Shown here piece by piece: positions 7,849 through 17,627 of a DNA stretch of 64,000 bases. The notes beneath the pieces are model-generated. The model did not search any database. It was not told where the DNA came from and was given only the letters and a program-made list of their open reading frames with translations. The stretch is from Rhodospirillaceae bacterium (lineage in GTDB: Bacteria > Pseudomonadota > Alphaproteobacteria > Dongiales > Dongiaceae), in NCBI GenBank assembly GCA_016712715.1, contig JADJQM010000003.1, forward strand, positions 992,001 to 1,056,000. The letters are read 5' to 3'. The number at the start of each line of letters is the position of its first letter. Positions within the stretch are counted from its first letter, which is position 1. The position numbers were made by a program, and so were the translations under genes.

Positions 7849-10800
7849 ATGGCAGAGCCGGAGCGCAACGCAAGAATTCCTCTTCGTCACCTCTCTGTTC
7901 GCGTGCCGTGGCATGATGCCGGTTGGGACGGCACTGTCTGTAAGGCGCCGCGCCTGAACTCGAGTTGCCTGGCGCTGAATCGTATCGGTTCGACAAAAGA
8001 AGAAGTTGCCGAGGAACGCTATGCCGGTCAGCCCTTCAGCGACATTCCCGACCAAGATGTGCCGCCCTGCTTCTCGGAACGGGTTAACTTCATGTCACCA
8101 AAGCCCCAATGCCGGCTGGCACGCCACGCCTATTCCAAGACAAGCGATCACCACAAACACATCTGTGACACGCGGTTCACGCATCCCGCCTATTCCGCAG
8201 CGGCGACGCCGTTCGGTTGGCTGTTGAAGGACAGGGCATGGGGAGAGGAATGGCGGAAGGGCAAAATCGACACTCAAGCTCTCGTGGAACGATACGGCAT
8301 CGACTCAAGCCCGAAATACGAACCGGACGAACCCGAATGGTTGAATGACAGGCCGTGGGTACAGGGCCACGCCAACCAGAAGGCATTGCTGGACGGCTTC
8401 TTTGGGGCGCTAAAACCGAAGCGAAGCCTGATATTCGTTTATGCGAAACGCACACCGCTTATTGATGACGACCAATGGATGATCGTCGGCGTCGGAAGAA
8501 TTACTTCGATGGGCGACCTTCAGGAATGGGACTATGATTCGCCCAAGGATGCCCCCATCCGCTCTTATCTATGGGAGCGATCGGTCTGCCACAGCATCCG
8601 GCCCGACAGTAGCGACGGCATCCTGCTCCCCTATCATGATCTCCTGAGCCGGTGCGAAAAGGATGCTGATCTCGACCCGCGCGATTGCATCGCCTTTGTG
8701 CCGGGGGAGTACCGAAACGAATTTTCCTACGCGAGCGAACACGTCACGTCGACCGGCGCGATAGCTGCGCTGCTCGCGGCGAAGGAAGCGCTCACTGCCT
8801 ACAATGAGCGGTTCGGTGGCCATTGGACGACACAGCTAAAATGGATCGATCAGCGCCTTGGCGAATTGTGGGATCTGCGCGGTCCCTATCCGGGACTGGG
8901 CTCCGTCCTCTGCGCGATGGGCGTCGAGTACGGCTACCAACTCGCCTATCATTGCTGGGAGGCGGCGGGAGAGAACGGTGACCCTTGGCCTGTGCTTGCC
9001 GCCCTCGTGAAAGATCCGAAGACCCTGCCGGGTGATTTGAAGGCACAAGTCACGGGCTTCGCCGACACTTGGACATTTCTCGGCAGCGAACGCGGCGCGA
9101 AGCGGCTTTCCATAGCAAAACTACTGGCACGGTTTGACCTGACCTTCGATCAAACGGCGCGCTGGTGGGACCCCGCCACACGCAATAACGTCGGGCTTCG
9201 GCAGGGCGGCGAAGAAATCACTGACGCGGCAATTCTGAAGAATCCATACGCGCTCTACGAATGTGACCGCTTGCAGCCGGGGCCGATCGCCTTCCGCACG
9301 GTCGATCAGGGGGCGTTTCCCGAAAAGGCGATCGCGAACGGCCATCCGATTCCTTCACCGTCCGTGATGACGGGCCCGGTCGATGGACGGCGTCTGCGTG
9401 CGGCGACGGCTGCTATCCTCGAAGAGGCAGCGGTGGACGGTCATACATTGCTCTCGCGGCAAGAGATTATTGCCCGGCTCAAGAAATTCAATTTGAGCCC
9501 GGCTCTGCCCGCGACGGAAGACCAATACGAGATTCACGGCGAAAGGCTTGCGCCGGTCATCGCACCGTGCGCGCTGGAGAATGGCAAGCCGGCCTACCAG
9601 CTCGACCGCCTCGTCATTACGCGCGACGTGATCGCATCGTCGGTTCAAAAGCGCGTCAAGATGGGCAAACGCATCACAGTCAGTATCGACTGGCGCGCGG
9701 AACTGGACCTCGAATTCAAGGCCACACCGGCGCCAAATGGTTCGCTGGAAGATCGGGGTCGCCGCGAGAAAGCGGCAGCGCTGACCGAACTTGCCGCGTC
9801 CCGTTTTTCGGTGCTGATTGGAGCCGCCGGTACGGGCAAAACCACGCTGTTGAAGTTTCTCTGCCGCGCGGCACCAATCCGGCAACGTGGCGTTCTCCTG
9901 CTCGCGCCAACCGGAAAAGCGCGCGTGCGCCTCCAACAAGCGACCGGCGTCGAGGCGCGAACGCTCGCACAGTTCCTGCGGCCGAACCGTTATATTGAGG
10001 CCACGCAAAGTTACCGGGTCATCGGCGATATCGAGCGGTATTCAAGCTGTAAGACGGTGATCGTCGATGAATCGTCAATGCTGACCGAAGAACAGCTCGC
10101 TGCCTTGTTCGATGCGCTCAGCGGTGTAGATCGCGTTATCCTCGTCGGCGACCCCAGCCAGCTACCGCCAATCGGGGCGGGACGGCCCTTCGTCGATATC
10201 GTCAAACTCCTAACACCCGAGAATTTTGCGGTGAACCAGCCGCACATTGCAGCAGGTTATGGAGAACTCACGATTGGCAGCCGTCAGAAGGGCGCGCTGC
10301 GGCAGGACCTGGAACTTGCCGAACTGTTTAGTGGTCGGCCCACCGGTCCCGGCGGTGACGAAATCATCTCCCAATTGGCCGAAGGGAACTGCGGCCCGCA
10401 CCTGCGCATCTGTCCTTGGACCTCGCCTTCACAGTTGGATTCGCTCCTGCCGAAGGTCATCGGCGAGGAGCTGGGCATCGACCAGAACGATTTGGAAAAG
10501 TCGTTCGCGCTGAAGGCGCTCGGCGGAAACGAGAGTAACGGCAGCGTCTATTTCCATTTCTGGTCCTCCGGGCCGGCCGCCGACAAATGGCAGGTCCTCT
10601 CGCCCGTCAAGGGCGAAGCGGCAGGGACAATGATCCTGAATCGCCTCATTCAAAGCGGCTTCAGGGCGGAGACACGCAAACGCGCGCAGCGCGAAGACCG
10701 ACGGTTCGCCAAGGTCGCGGCACCAATGGGAAGCGATGGGATCATATACGGCGACAAGGTTATCAACCTCGGCAATCACCGTCGCCATTACGTCTACCCG

Positions 10801-11640
10801 AAGGCGAACAAGGAGGGGAACGAGGCGCTGAAATACGTGGCGAACGGCGAGATCGGTATCGTTACCGGTCCGTTCAAAAAGAAGGGCAGCAACGTAAACC
10901 TTAATAATCTCAAGGTGACGCTGTCGTCGCAACCCGGCTTTGAATACACGTATTGGGGCAGCGATCTCGATGAGGACGGCAAGCTTCTGGAGCTTGCTTA
11001 CGCGCTCACTGTCCACAAGGCGCAGGGCAGCGAATTCGATACGGTGTTCGTCGTTCTGCCCAACCCCTCCCGGATATTATCGCGGGAGCTTTTGTACACC
11101 GCGCTTACACGCCAGAACTCACGGCTGGTGATCTTTTGTCAGGGTGAACCCCACAAGCTGCTGGATTATCGCTATCTCTCCGACGCGGCTCGAAGGCTAA
11201 CCAATCTCTTCGAGACACCGGAACCCGTTCAGGTCGATCAGCGCGTCTACGACAACAAGCACATTCACCGGTCAAAGCGCGGTGAACTGATGATCTCGAA
11301 GTCGGAAGTTATTATCGCCAACGAACTGGCCTCGGCGGGCATCGAATACGAGTATGAGCGGCCATATGTCGGAAAGGACAAGACATGGCGCTACCCGGAT
11401 TTCACGATCGAGGATGCCGACACCGGCATGACGTGGCTCTGGGAGCATCTCGGAATGCTCGGCGGCCAAGAGTACGAACGGAAATGGAAGCTGAAGCTCG
11501 CCTGGTATCGCGAAAACGGCATCAAGTTGGATGAGGAAGGTGGCGGGCCGGACGGAACGCTGCTTACATCAACCGAGCTGGATGGCATCGATCACACTCA
11601 GATTGCCCAGCACATAAAGAAGATTAAGAGCGGCGGTTAG
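7849..11640 (+). CDS. RecD-like superfamily 1 helicase with C-terminal nuclease-like domain
   Basis: A protein of about 1263 residues. The N-terminal third has a Cys-containing region with the signature RVPWHDAGWDGTVC and a later SLIFVYAKRTPLI segment; I know this N-terminus only as an uncharacterised domain. The middle is an SF1B helicase: Walker A GAAGTGKT (about 658-665), Walker B VIVDESSM (about 738-745), motif III ILVGDPSQLPPIG, motif V VHKAQGSEFDT (about 1055), motif VI LYTALTR. The last 130 residues look like a PD-(D/E)XK nuclease: an early Glu (KSEVIIANEL), YPDFTIED, WEHLGMLG, then a Lys-rich YERKWKLKLAWY helix. Helicase-nuclease fusions in islands commonly act in phage defence; that role is inferred. 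Start ATG 7849 follows AAGGGG; upstream in-frame starts look non-coding. Confidence 0.8.
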   Translation: MAEPERNARIPLRHLSVRVPWHDAGWDGTVCKAPRLNSSCLALNRIGSTKEEVAEERYAGQPFSDIPDQDVPPCFSERVNFMSPKPQCRLARHAYSKTSDHHKHICDTRFTHPAYSAAATPFGWLLKDRAWGEEWRKGKIDTQALVERYGIDSSPKYEPDEPEWLNDRPWVQGHANQKALLDGFFGALKPKRSLIFVYAKRTPLIDDDQWMIVGVGRITSMGDLQEWDYDSPKDAPIRSYLWERSVCHSIRPDSSDGILLPYHDLLSRCEKDADLDPRDCIAFVPGEYRNEFSYASEHVTSTGAIAALLAAKEALTAYNERFGGHWTTQLKWIDQRLGELWDLRGPYPGLGSVLCAMGVEYGYQLAYHCWEAAGENGDPWPVLAALVKDPKTLPGDLKAQVTGFADTWTFLGSERGAKRLSIAKLLARFDLTFDQTARWWDPATRNNVGLRQGGEEITDAAILKNPYALYECDRLQPGPIAFRTVDQGAFPEKAIANGHPIPSPSVMTGPVDGRRLRAATAAILEEAAVDGHTLLSRQEIIARLKKFNLSPALPATEDQYEIHGERLAPVIAPCALENGKPAYQLDRLVITRDVIASSVQKRVKMGKRITVSIDWRAELDLEFKATPAPNGSLEDRGRREKAAALTELAASRFSVLIGAAGTGKTTLLKFLCRAAPIRQRGVLLLAPTGKARVRLQQATGVEARTLAQFLRPNRYIEATQSYRVIGDIERYSSCKTVIVDESSMLTEEQLAALFDALSGVDRVILVGDPSQLPPIGAGRPFVDIVKLLTPENFAVNQPHIAAGYGELTIGSRQKGALRQDLELAELFSGRPTGPGGDEIISQLAEGNCGPHLRICPWTSPSQLDSLLPKVIGEELGIDQNDLEKSFALKALGGNESNGSVYFHFWSSGPAADKWQVLSPVKGEAAGTMILNRLIQSGFRAETRKRAQREDRRFAKVAAPMGSDGIIYGDKVINLGNHRRHYVYPKANKEGNEALKYVANGEIGIVTGPFKKKGSNVNLNNLKVTLSSQPGFEYTYWGSDLDEDGKLLELAYALTVHKAQGSEFDTVFVVLPNPSRILSRELLYTALTRQNSRLVIFCQGEPHKLLDYRYLSDAARRLTNLFETPEPVQVDQRVYDNKHIHRSKRGELMISKSEVIIANELASAGIEYEYERPYVGKDKTWRYPDFTIEDADTGMTWLWEHLGMLGGQEYERKWKLKLAWYRENGIKLDEEGGGPDGTLLTSTELDGIDHTQIAQHIKKIKSGG

Positions 11641-11870
11641 GCTGCCGATTTTTGTGAACCCATCAGAGAGACGATATTTACCGTCTTACCAAGGGTGCGC
11701 TGTGCGATGTCCACCAGATGCTGGTGGTGCAAATAAACAGGATTTGAGCTTTGCTGGCCAAATGACCCAGAATCTCAAACCCCGGCGCGGCGCGAGCGTC
11801 ATCGAAGCTGATAGAAAGTTCATGTCCGTCGGCAGAGTATTTGAGACACGCGAGGCCGTTTGTGAATAGG
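11637..11870 (-). pseudogene. Remnant of an SMC/YhaN-like ATPase C-terminus
   Basis: On the minus strand, two overlapping frames together spell the end of an ABC/SMC-type ATPase. One frame gives ELSISFDDARAAPGFEILG then HLASKAQILF, matching the Walker B/D-loop region of YhaN-like proteins. The adjacent frame continues with HHQHLVDIAQRTLGK and TVNIVSLMGSQKSAA before a stop at 11637-11639, matching the switch-His region. A frame change is needed around 11726. No intact upstream part exists, so this is a decayed tail of a once larger gene. It converges with the end of the helicase-nuclease. Confidence 0.5.
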
Positions 11871-11970
11871 CGCCGAAGTATGCCTTCTCAGGTGTCAATC
11901 GATCCAGGGCATTACCATGATGATCGGCGCCGAAAACTCACGCCGAATCAAAATCATAACTCTCACGGCA

Positions 11971-13530
11971 TTATGTTGGTTCGTCACACCCATTTTCTGG
12001 AGGCAACTTTCTCTCAGCTGCTAAGATAGCTTTGATGTCAAAGAGGTGAACGGAACTGAGGTAGATCACCGTGTCTTGTTGAGCAAGCGTAACCTCAAGG
12101 TCGTTGCCGATCAGATTTTCGACCATTCCTCGGATAACTTCTTTTGACCCATGTGCATATCGGTACATTGCAGAGTGATTAGGACAAAGTGCCAGGTAGT
12201 TCTGAGGATGGCGCTTCCTGAGTTCTGGCAGGAATTCAACGGTCTCAAAATAGTCGCTACCATCATCTAACTTGAAAGGCAGAGGGCCTTTACAAATCTG
12301 GCACGTCATCTCTCCGTCAACGTTTCGATAGTGCTGTCGTAAATACTGTTCTGACTCTGCCTTCACTTCGTCCCGGCCGATAGACACCGCCCGGCTGCGG
12401 ACTTCACTCTCCTTGTCTGGAGCATTTTCCGCCTGCTCAGCAACATTCTGCGCACGACGCTGCGGACTTGCTGGCTCTCGATCTGGAATGGCCGATTTCG
12501 CGGCAGCTTCCCTTTCCGCAAAAAACCTCTCTTGTTCTTCCTTAGGCAATGCAGCAAACCGTTGGGCGCGTTCTAAAGCAGTCGCGTCAGCGAAACCAGC
12601 AATCTTCGCAACGTCGTCCTTTTCACGCTTCTGTGCCGATTGGCGTTCAGCATCACTGCCGAATTCGATCACCTTCAAGCCCCTGGACCCCGAGTCGAAC
12701 GGAAATCCTTCCGGCAACTCCCCTCTTGATGCCTCTGCTGGACGAACAAAGATTCCATCACTCTGCGGAACCCATGCAGAATTTCGCAGTACAGATATCA
12801 GTGTAGAATCCGCATAGCGTGGACCCCAACTCTGATTGCGCTGATATGTTGCCTGAAACATGTTCGGATTGGGCGGCAAGGTCGTTAGCGTTCGCCAAAT
12901 CAACCGCGACAATTCCAGGCTAGGAGTCTTTAACAACTCGCCCAGTTTCGGAATGTAAAAATCACGATCAATGGGCGACGTATATCTGTCTCCACCCACA
13001 TTGCGAAGGTAGTCCCACTTCGGGTTATGCCGACAGTCACAGCCTTCGACTTTTAGATTTGTCCGCGCTCCCACTGCTTGGGCGAACGCTCCGATCTGCT
13101 CCAACTTAATACCTTTATCCGCATAGGATGCATGTAATCCGGCACATTCCGCTGCTTCTCCTACATTGCGGTAATAGGCGGAGAGATCAGTTTGCTTGTA
13201 TGGATGGTCAAGATAGATTCCATCTGGCGTTCGCCAAAGATTGTCGTCACCCAGAAAGATGTAGTAGGGCGCAAACATTTTAGCCTTCTCTGGCTGCTGC
13301 CTGACGAGCACAACAAACCGCTTCAGATCTCGCAGGTACGTTTTGTCACTGGGAAGATCAGCTTCCTCTGTATAGCGGGACTTCAGAATAAGTTCGACTT
13401 CCTCAGCCTCTCCTAGTTCGCGCACACCAAGGTCAGAAAGAAACTTCTTTGCCTTCTCCTGTTGAGGCTTCGACTTGCCGGACGAATATATACGCGCATC
13501 TAACCGCCCATTCGGCTTCAGCCAACTTGT
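11971..13530 (-). pseudogene. 5'-truncated sacsin-like protein, C-terminal part with zinc/HNH-like end
   Basis: The minus-strand frame is open from 13530 (just after a TGA at 13531-13533) to 11971, about 519 residues. Coding-like sequence such as WLKPNGRLDARIYSSGKSK lies before the first possible start (GTG 13423-13425), which shows that the 5' part is missing. The region resembles the C-terminal half of very large sacsin/HSP90-ATPase-like proteins found in defence islands; the ATPase domain itself is absent. It has a charged coiled linker, then a C-terminal module with MTCQICKGPLPF and NYLALCPNHSAMYRYA, whose paired Cys and CxxH suggest a zinc-bound HNH-like fold. It may still express from the GTG as a 484-residue protein, but loss of function is more likely. 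Confidence 0.6.
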
Positions 13531-13684
13531 TCACTTGTGAACTTGCCCACAAGCCGGGCAGCGCCCATCGCCGCACCATCGAACGCAACGGGCATTCAGC
13601 CCTTTTCTGCACCCGGCGCCAGGCGATACCGCCCTGGCGTCGGGCAGCATCTGTTTCAGTTCAGTCCTTTCCAGGAGTTGTCCA

Positions 13685-15221
13685 ATGGCCAACCAGATTA
13701 TTGCCTGTCCCCATAGCCTGCTCGCGGCTTTGCGCGCCAATATGCGCTATCAGAAGGTAGAGGGAACAGGCATTCTACGCTTCAATCCCTTTGGCCCATA
13801 TCAATCCGCCCGAGCTTACGCGATCCAGGTCGAGGATCCGCGGTTGTGGATGTCCGAGACACGCAGCGGCAACTGGGAATCTTTCGTTCTGCTGTTGACC
13901 GCCGAAGAGCAGCTGGATCCCGCTTGCCAGCCAATCCCGTTACCGGAAGATCTCGTGCTCGAGTTCTTGGACCGTGTTGTGCCGGAACTCGCCACTATCG
14001 CTGACCTTCAAGGGCACGACCTGCTGGCCTTGGCCGCGGCCGTCGACGAGGCAAGGAAGGCAGCAAACCAGGTGCCGCTATCCCGGCTGGAGCGGCCAGC
14101 GTCAAATTCCTACGAAGAGAATCTCTGCGCCGTGGCCGCGCTCGCGCAGGCGCAGCTTGGAGCTCGTCTCGCGCGCTTTGATGGAGCCTATACCAACTTG
14201 CGCGATGACGCAGTCAGGCAGGGGATGATGCCCATACTGCGCATCCTTGGCACGCAAGGCGCTGTTGCCGATTCACTTGATCTCGAAGCCAGTGGACGCA
14301 CGGCAGAATATGCTATGCGTGACGATCTCGATCTCCTCAGGCTTTTCCGACACCGACGGATCGCTGCGGGCGATTGCCGTGCACTCGATATCGTACTGAG
14401 CGGCGGCTGGGACCACGAAGTTCCGGCCTCCAGGATGGCGAAGCCGGACTGGCTGCGCTGGTTGTTTCGGTTGGCCGAACAGCGCTCGGGTCGAGATCTG
14501 TCAGAGTTCTACTGGCGGAACACCCAAGATGCGATCGGTTCCGATATTCCGCCGGCTGTGAAAGTAGATGAGATCAGCGCGGCTGTCGGTGATTTTTGTA
14601 CGGCCTTCGATCGCCGGCTCATGGGGGCGTGCCATCCAGTAATCCGTGCCGCTCTTGGTCTCTTTGAGGTCACCCGCATTCAACCCTTTCCGAAGGACAA
14701 TGCGCGGATGGCTAGGCTCGTCTTCATTGCACTGCTTGACAGCATGGGATTCTGGGCACTCCCACTGCCTCTGGCCTTGCACCGTCAGCGCCACGCCCTT
14801 GCATCGATGCTCGAGGGATCAGCCGAGATCGGCACACCGGACCATCTCATCGCGTTTATGATGACAGTCTGCGAGGAGGCGCTTGCAGCCGGAAAACTCA
14901 TGCTCCACGAAGCTATGCAGGAGCGTCAGAAGCTGCATGACGCTCTCACGCGGGCTGGCGTGCCGAGCGATCGAGCGGTTTGTACGACGCTTGAGCTGTT
15001 GGCCAACGCCTTTGTGAACACCCGACACGATACTGACTTTTGGAACGCGGCGTTTCAGGGAGGATGCAGCCGAGTTGCATCGCCTCGGTCTCATCGATCA
15101 GCTTCGTCTCGGATGGAAAACTTATTGGTCGTCCCCAGTCGCGCGTGAATTGGCGGCGTACCGGCCGTGGCTGATAAGAAGGACCACGTCGCCACGGCGA
15201 ACGGCCAGAAATCAGGAATAG
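13685..15221 (+). CDS. Fic-family protein with degenerate active site (frameshifted near its end)
   Basis: About 510 residues if one indel is repaired. The Fic core is recognisable as HPVIRAALGLFEV followed by TRIQPFPKDNARMARL, but the canonical HxFx[D/E]GNGR reads QPFPKDNAR (about 333-341). The catalytic His is Gln, the acidic residue is Lys, and both Gly are changed, so AMP transfer is unlikely. Frame 2 reads to 15148, but from about 15057 the next frame continues with EDAAELHRLGLIDQLRLGWK and a winged-helix-like end to TAG 15219-15221. Removing one G from the GGG at 15058-15060 restores the full protein. The start ATG 13685 has CAGGAG upstream. It could be a DNA-binding or regulatory Fic relative. 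Confidence 0.65.
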
Positions 15222-15491
15222 CGGCAGATTTGAACGCAAGCCGGGGAGCTAGAGGCGCGGGCACCGTAGGGGCGGGGCGTGCCGGTGGATTCGTCTCAAT
15301 ATAAGTTGCCTGCCGATTTCACTCCTGCGCGATTTGGCCCAGGAAGGATTTTTGGCGTTGTGAGGACACAGAGGCCCGAAAAGAGGTGACATAGCCTCAA
15401 TAGAATAGACAATTTTAGATAAATCAAACAGATCGACCCGTCGAACTCAGTTGACCCAATATCGGCTGCCGGACCCAATTGTGAGCGACCG

Positions 15492-15737
15492 ATGGCCGGG
15501 AAGACGCGTAACAAAATTGAACTGATCTTCCGCAATACTGAGCCTTCCGAGACTGGAGGCGAGGTGACGGACAACTTCGTTCAAAATCGGATTGTCAAAG
15601 CTATTGTCCTCGATCTGGCTCGAATGCTGGCTCGCCAGACCGTGGCTTTGGAGTTCGTGTCACCGCCCTCGGCATCAAATGACGAACCGGGGCCCGTCGA
15701 CGCACAGGCGGGTGAGATCCGTCGGAAAGCAGGATAG
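15492..15737 (+). CDS. Small hypothetical protein preceding the recombinase
   Basis: An 81-residue ORF ending four bases before the recombinase start, so the two probably form one transcript. The sequence has an amphipathic central helix (NRIVKAIVLDLARMLARQ) and acidic tail; no known domain is recognised. A small protein upstream of large serine recombinases is common in proteobacterial islands, where it may help recombination or regulate it; that function is only inferred. There is no strong ribosome-binding site. The 270 bases between the Fic gene and this ORF hold nothing I can support. Confidence 0.5.
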   Translation: MAGKTRNKIELIFRNTEPSETGGEVTDNFVQNRIVKAIVLDLARMLARQTVALEFVSPPSASNDEPGPVDAQAGEIRRKAG

Positions 15738-15741
15738 AGGC

Positions 15742-17387
15742 ATGAAGCGCGCCGCCATTTACGCGAGGTACAGTAGCAATCTGCAACTTGAGAGCTCCAT
15801 TGACGACCAGATCAGGCTGTGTCGAAAACGCGCTGCCGACATCGGAGCTACAGTTGTGGAGATCTATAAGGATCCAGCTCTGTCAGGAACCCTATTTGAG
15901 TCCCGACCTGGTATCCAACGGATGCTCGCGGATGCGAAGAAGCGTCGCATCGATATCGTCATCGCCGAAGGGCTCGACCGCCTTAGCCGCGATCAAGAGG
16001 ATATTGCTAAGATCTACAAGCGATTGCGGCATGTCGACGTTAAGATTCTAACGCTCGCCGATGGCGCTGTAGGAGAGATGGAAGTTGGGCTGAAGGGTAC
16101 GATGAATGCACTCTTCATCACGGAGATGGGCAACAAAGTTCGGCGCGGTCAAAGCGGTCGCGTTCTCGCCGGTCGGGCGGCGGGAGGCTTGGCGTACGGT
16201 TATCGGGTGGTAAAGAAGTACGATGAGAAAGGCGAACCCATCCGGGGCTTTCGCGAGGTCCGTCCAGATCAAGCAGCCGTAGTGTGCCGCATCTACCAGA
16301 TGTTCGCTAAAGGCGTTTCCACTAGAGCGATTGCCAAGGTTTTGAATGCAGAGGGAGTGCCGACCGCGCGCGGCGGGGAGTGGAACTCATCAACGATCGC
16401 AGGGCAGAAGAAGCGCCTCAATGGCATCCTCCAGAACCCAATTTATATTGGACGCATTGTTTACAATCGCGTATCGCAGCGCCAAGATCCCGAAACTGCG
16501 AAGTATGTCAGCATTGTCAATCTGGAAAGCGACCGTGTGAGTCAAGATGTTCCTGCGCTTCGGATTGTCAGTGATGCGCTCTGGAAGGTCACGCAACAAA
16601 GCTAAAGCAGAACCAAGCCGGGAGCAAAAACCCCGTCACGAAACGGCGTCCCAAAAGACTGCTCTCCGGCTTGATGGAATGCGGATGTTGTGGATCGCAG
16701 TACACTGTTTGCGATCGCGTCTACATTGCCTGCGGAGCTCAAAGGTCGGGGAAATCATGTGACAATGGGCGGCGGGCCAATTTGGATCATCTTGAAGAAC
16801 AGGTTCTCGCGGGACTTCGCCATCACCTAACGCAACCGGACGCCATCGACGCATTTGACAAGGAGTACCGTGCAGCCAAGAAAATGATGCGGGAAGCTCG
16901 CGGTCGGACACTAAAGAATTCGGACAAGAAAATTCGCGAACTTCAATCCAAGATCGACCGTATTGTCGATGCAATCGCAAACGGAACGGATACGCCCGCC
17001 ATGCGTAAGGCAGTCGTCGAGCACGAGTCCATGCTCGCTGAACTTAGGGACCAAGCCGATGCAGCCCGCGAGGAGCCCGACGTTGAGTTGCACTCCAACC
17101 TTGCCGAACTCTACCGCGCTCGGTTGGATGGCATCCAGGTTGCCCTCAACGATCCTTCATGCCGGCACGATGCGACCCAACTGATTCGGCACCTTATTGA
17201 CCGTATCATATTGAGGCCCACGGACGAGGAGCGCGGATTGGAAGCGGAAGTAGTCGGGCTGATGGCCGGCCTCGCGGACATCGCGGGGAAAGAGTCCTAT
17301 TTTGGATCGACCAATAATGCCCGGGCACCCGAACGTACTGTATCGCTGGCGTCCCCAACGGGAGTCGAACCCGTGTCTTCACCGTGA
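15742..17387 (+). CDS. Large serine recombinase of the island (frameshifted)
   Basis: About 548 residues after repair of one indel. The N-terminal resolvase domain has the catalytic Ser in YARYSSNLQ (about residue 11) and DRLSRDQEDIAKIY. A recombinase domain follows (GGLAYGYRVV, NPIYIGRIVYNR), then a zinc ribbon (MECGCCG...YIACGAQRSGKSC) and a coiled-coil C-terminus. The first frame stops at 16603-16605 after LWKVTQQ; the other frame resumes as KLKQNQAGSKNPVTKRR, so adding one base near 16597-16601 restores the protein. The start ATG 15742 follows AGGATAGAGG. The last codons (LASPTGVEPVSSP) are encoded by the attachment repeat and the tRNA-Glu antisense strand. It is the only integrase candidate in the island. 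Confidence 0.8.
17345..17363. repeat. Right attachment repeat (attR) within the tRNA-Glu gene
   Basis: A perfect 19-base copy of 7472-7490. It covers the CCA end and T-arm side of the acceptor stem of tRNA-Glu and overlaps the 3' end of the serine recombinase gene, so excision would change both. Confidence 0.85.
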
Positions 17388-17422
17388 AAGGGTGGTGTCC
17401 TAGGCCTCTAGACGATGGGGAC
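17347..17422 (-). tRNA. tRNA-Glu (UUC anticodon)
   Basis: A 76-nt gene read on the minus strand from GTCCCCA to an encoded CCA. The acceptor stem GTCCCCA pairs with the 3' TGGGGAC-type strand, the D-arm reads GTCTAGAGGCCTAGGAC, the anticodon loop CTTTCAC contains TTC, and the T-arm contains GGTTCGACTCC. All parts are intact. Its 3' end is the integration site of the island. Confidence 0.96.
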
Positions 17423-17627
17423 GTAAGGAGGCGGCTGCGGGGGCCTTTTAGCCGGGGTGGGCGCGGAATGCAACAGTCGGCATGCGGCCCCCGCACATTA
17501 TCTGACGACCCCTTTGCGCCAGGCCCCGGCATCTGCATAATGCGCCGCCCGGCCACCCAAGCCAAATCGCGGCGGACCGGCCGCCGGGCCAGATTTCTCC
17601 ATCTTTTCCAATATATTAGAGGTCAAC

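Larger units (their letters stand above)
7472..17363. mobile_element. Genomic island integrated at tRNA-Glu, about 9.9 kb
   Basis: The segment is bounded by a perfect 19-bp direct repeat of the tRNA-Glu 3' end; the intact tRNA gene is at the right boundary. It contains a serine recombinase at that boundary, a helicase-nuclease, a Fic-like protein, and truncated defence-type genes. No conjugation, replication or plasmid genes are seen. Flanking genes (ridA side and caspase side) look chromosomal. Several genes are frameshifted or truncated, so the element may be degenerate, but indels are also found in core genes in this window. Confidence 0.8.

Noticed and set aside
11654..11869. 71-codon plus-strand ORF after the helicase-nuclease
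   Set aside because: The opposite strand carries the recognisable ATPase remnant, so this is a shadow frame.
16590..16610. Programmed frameshift in the serine recombinase
   Set aside because: No clear slippery heptamer or downstream structure is seen, and similar indels occur in unrelated genes in this window.
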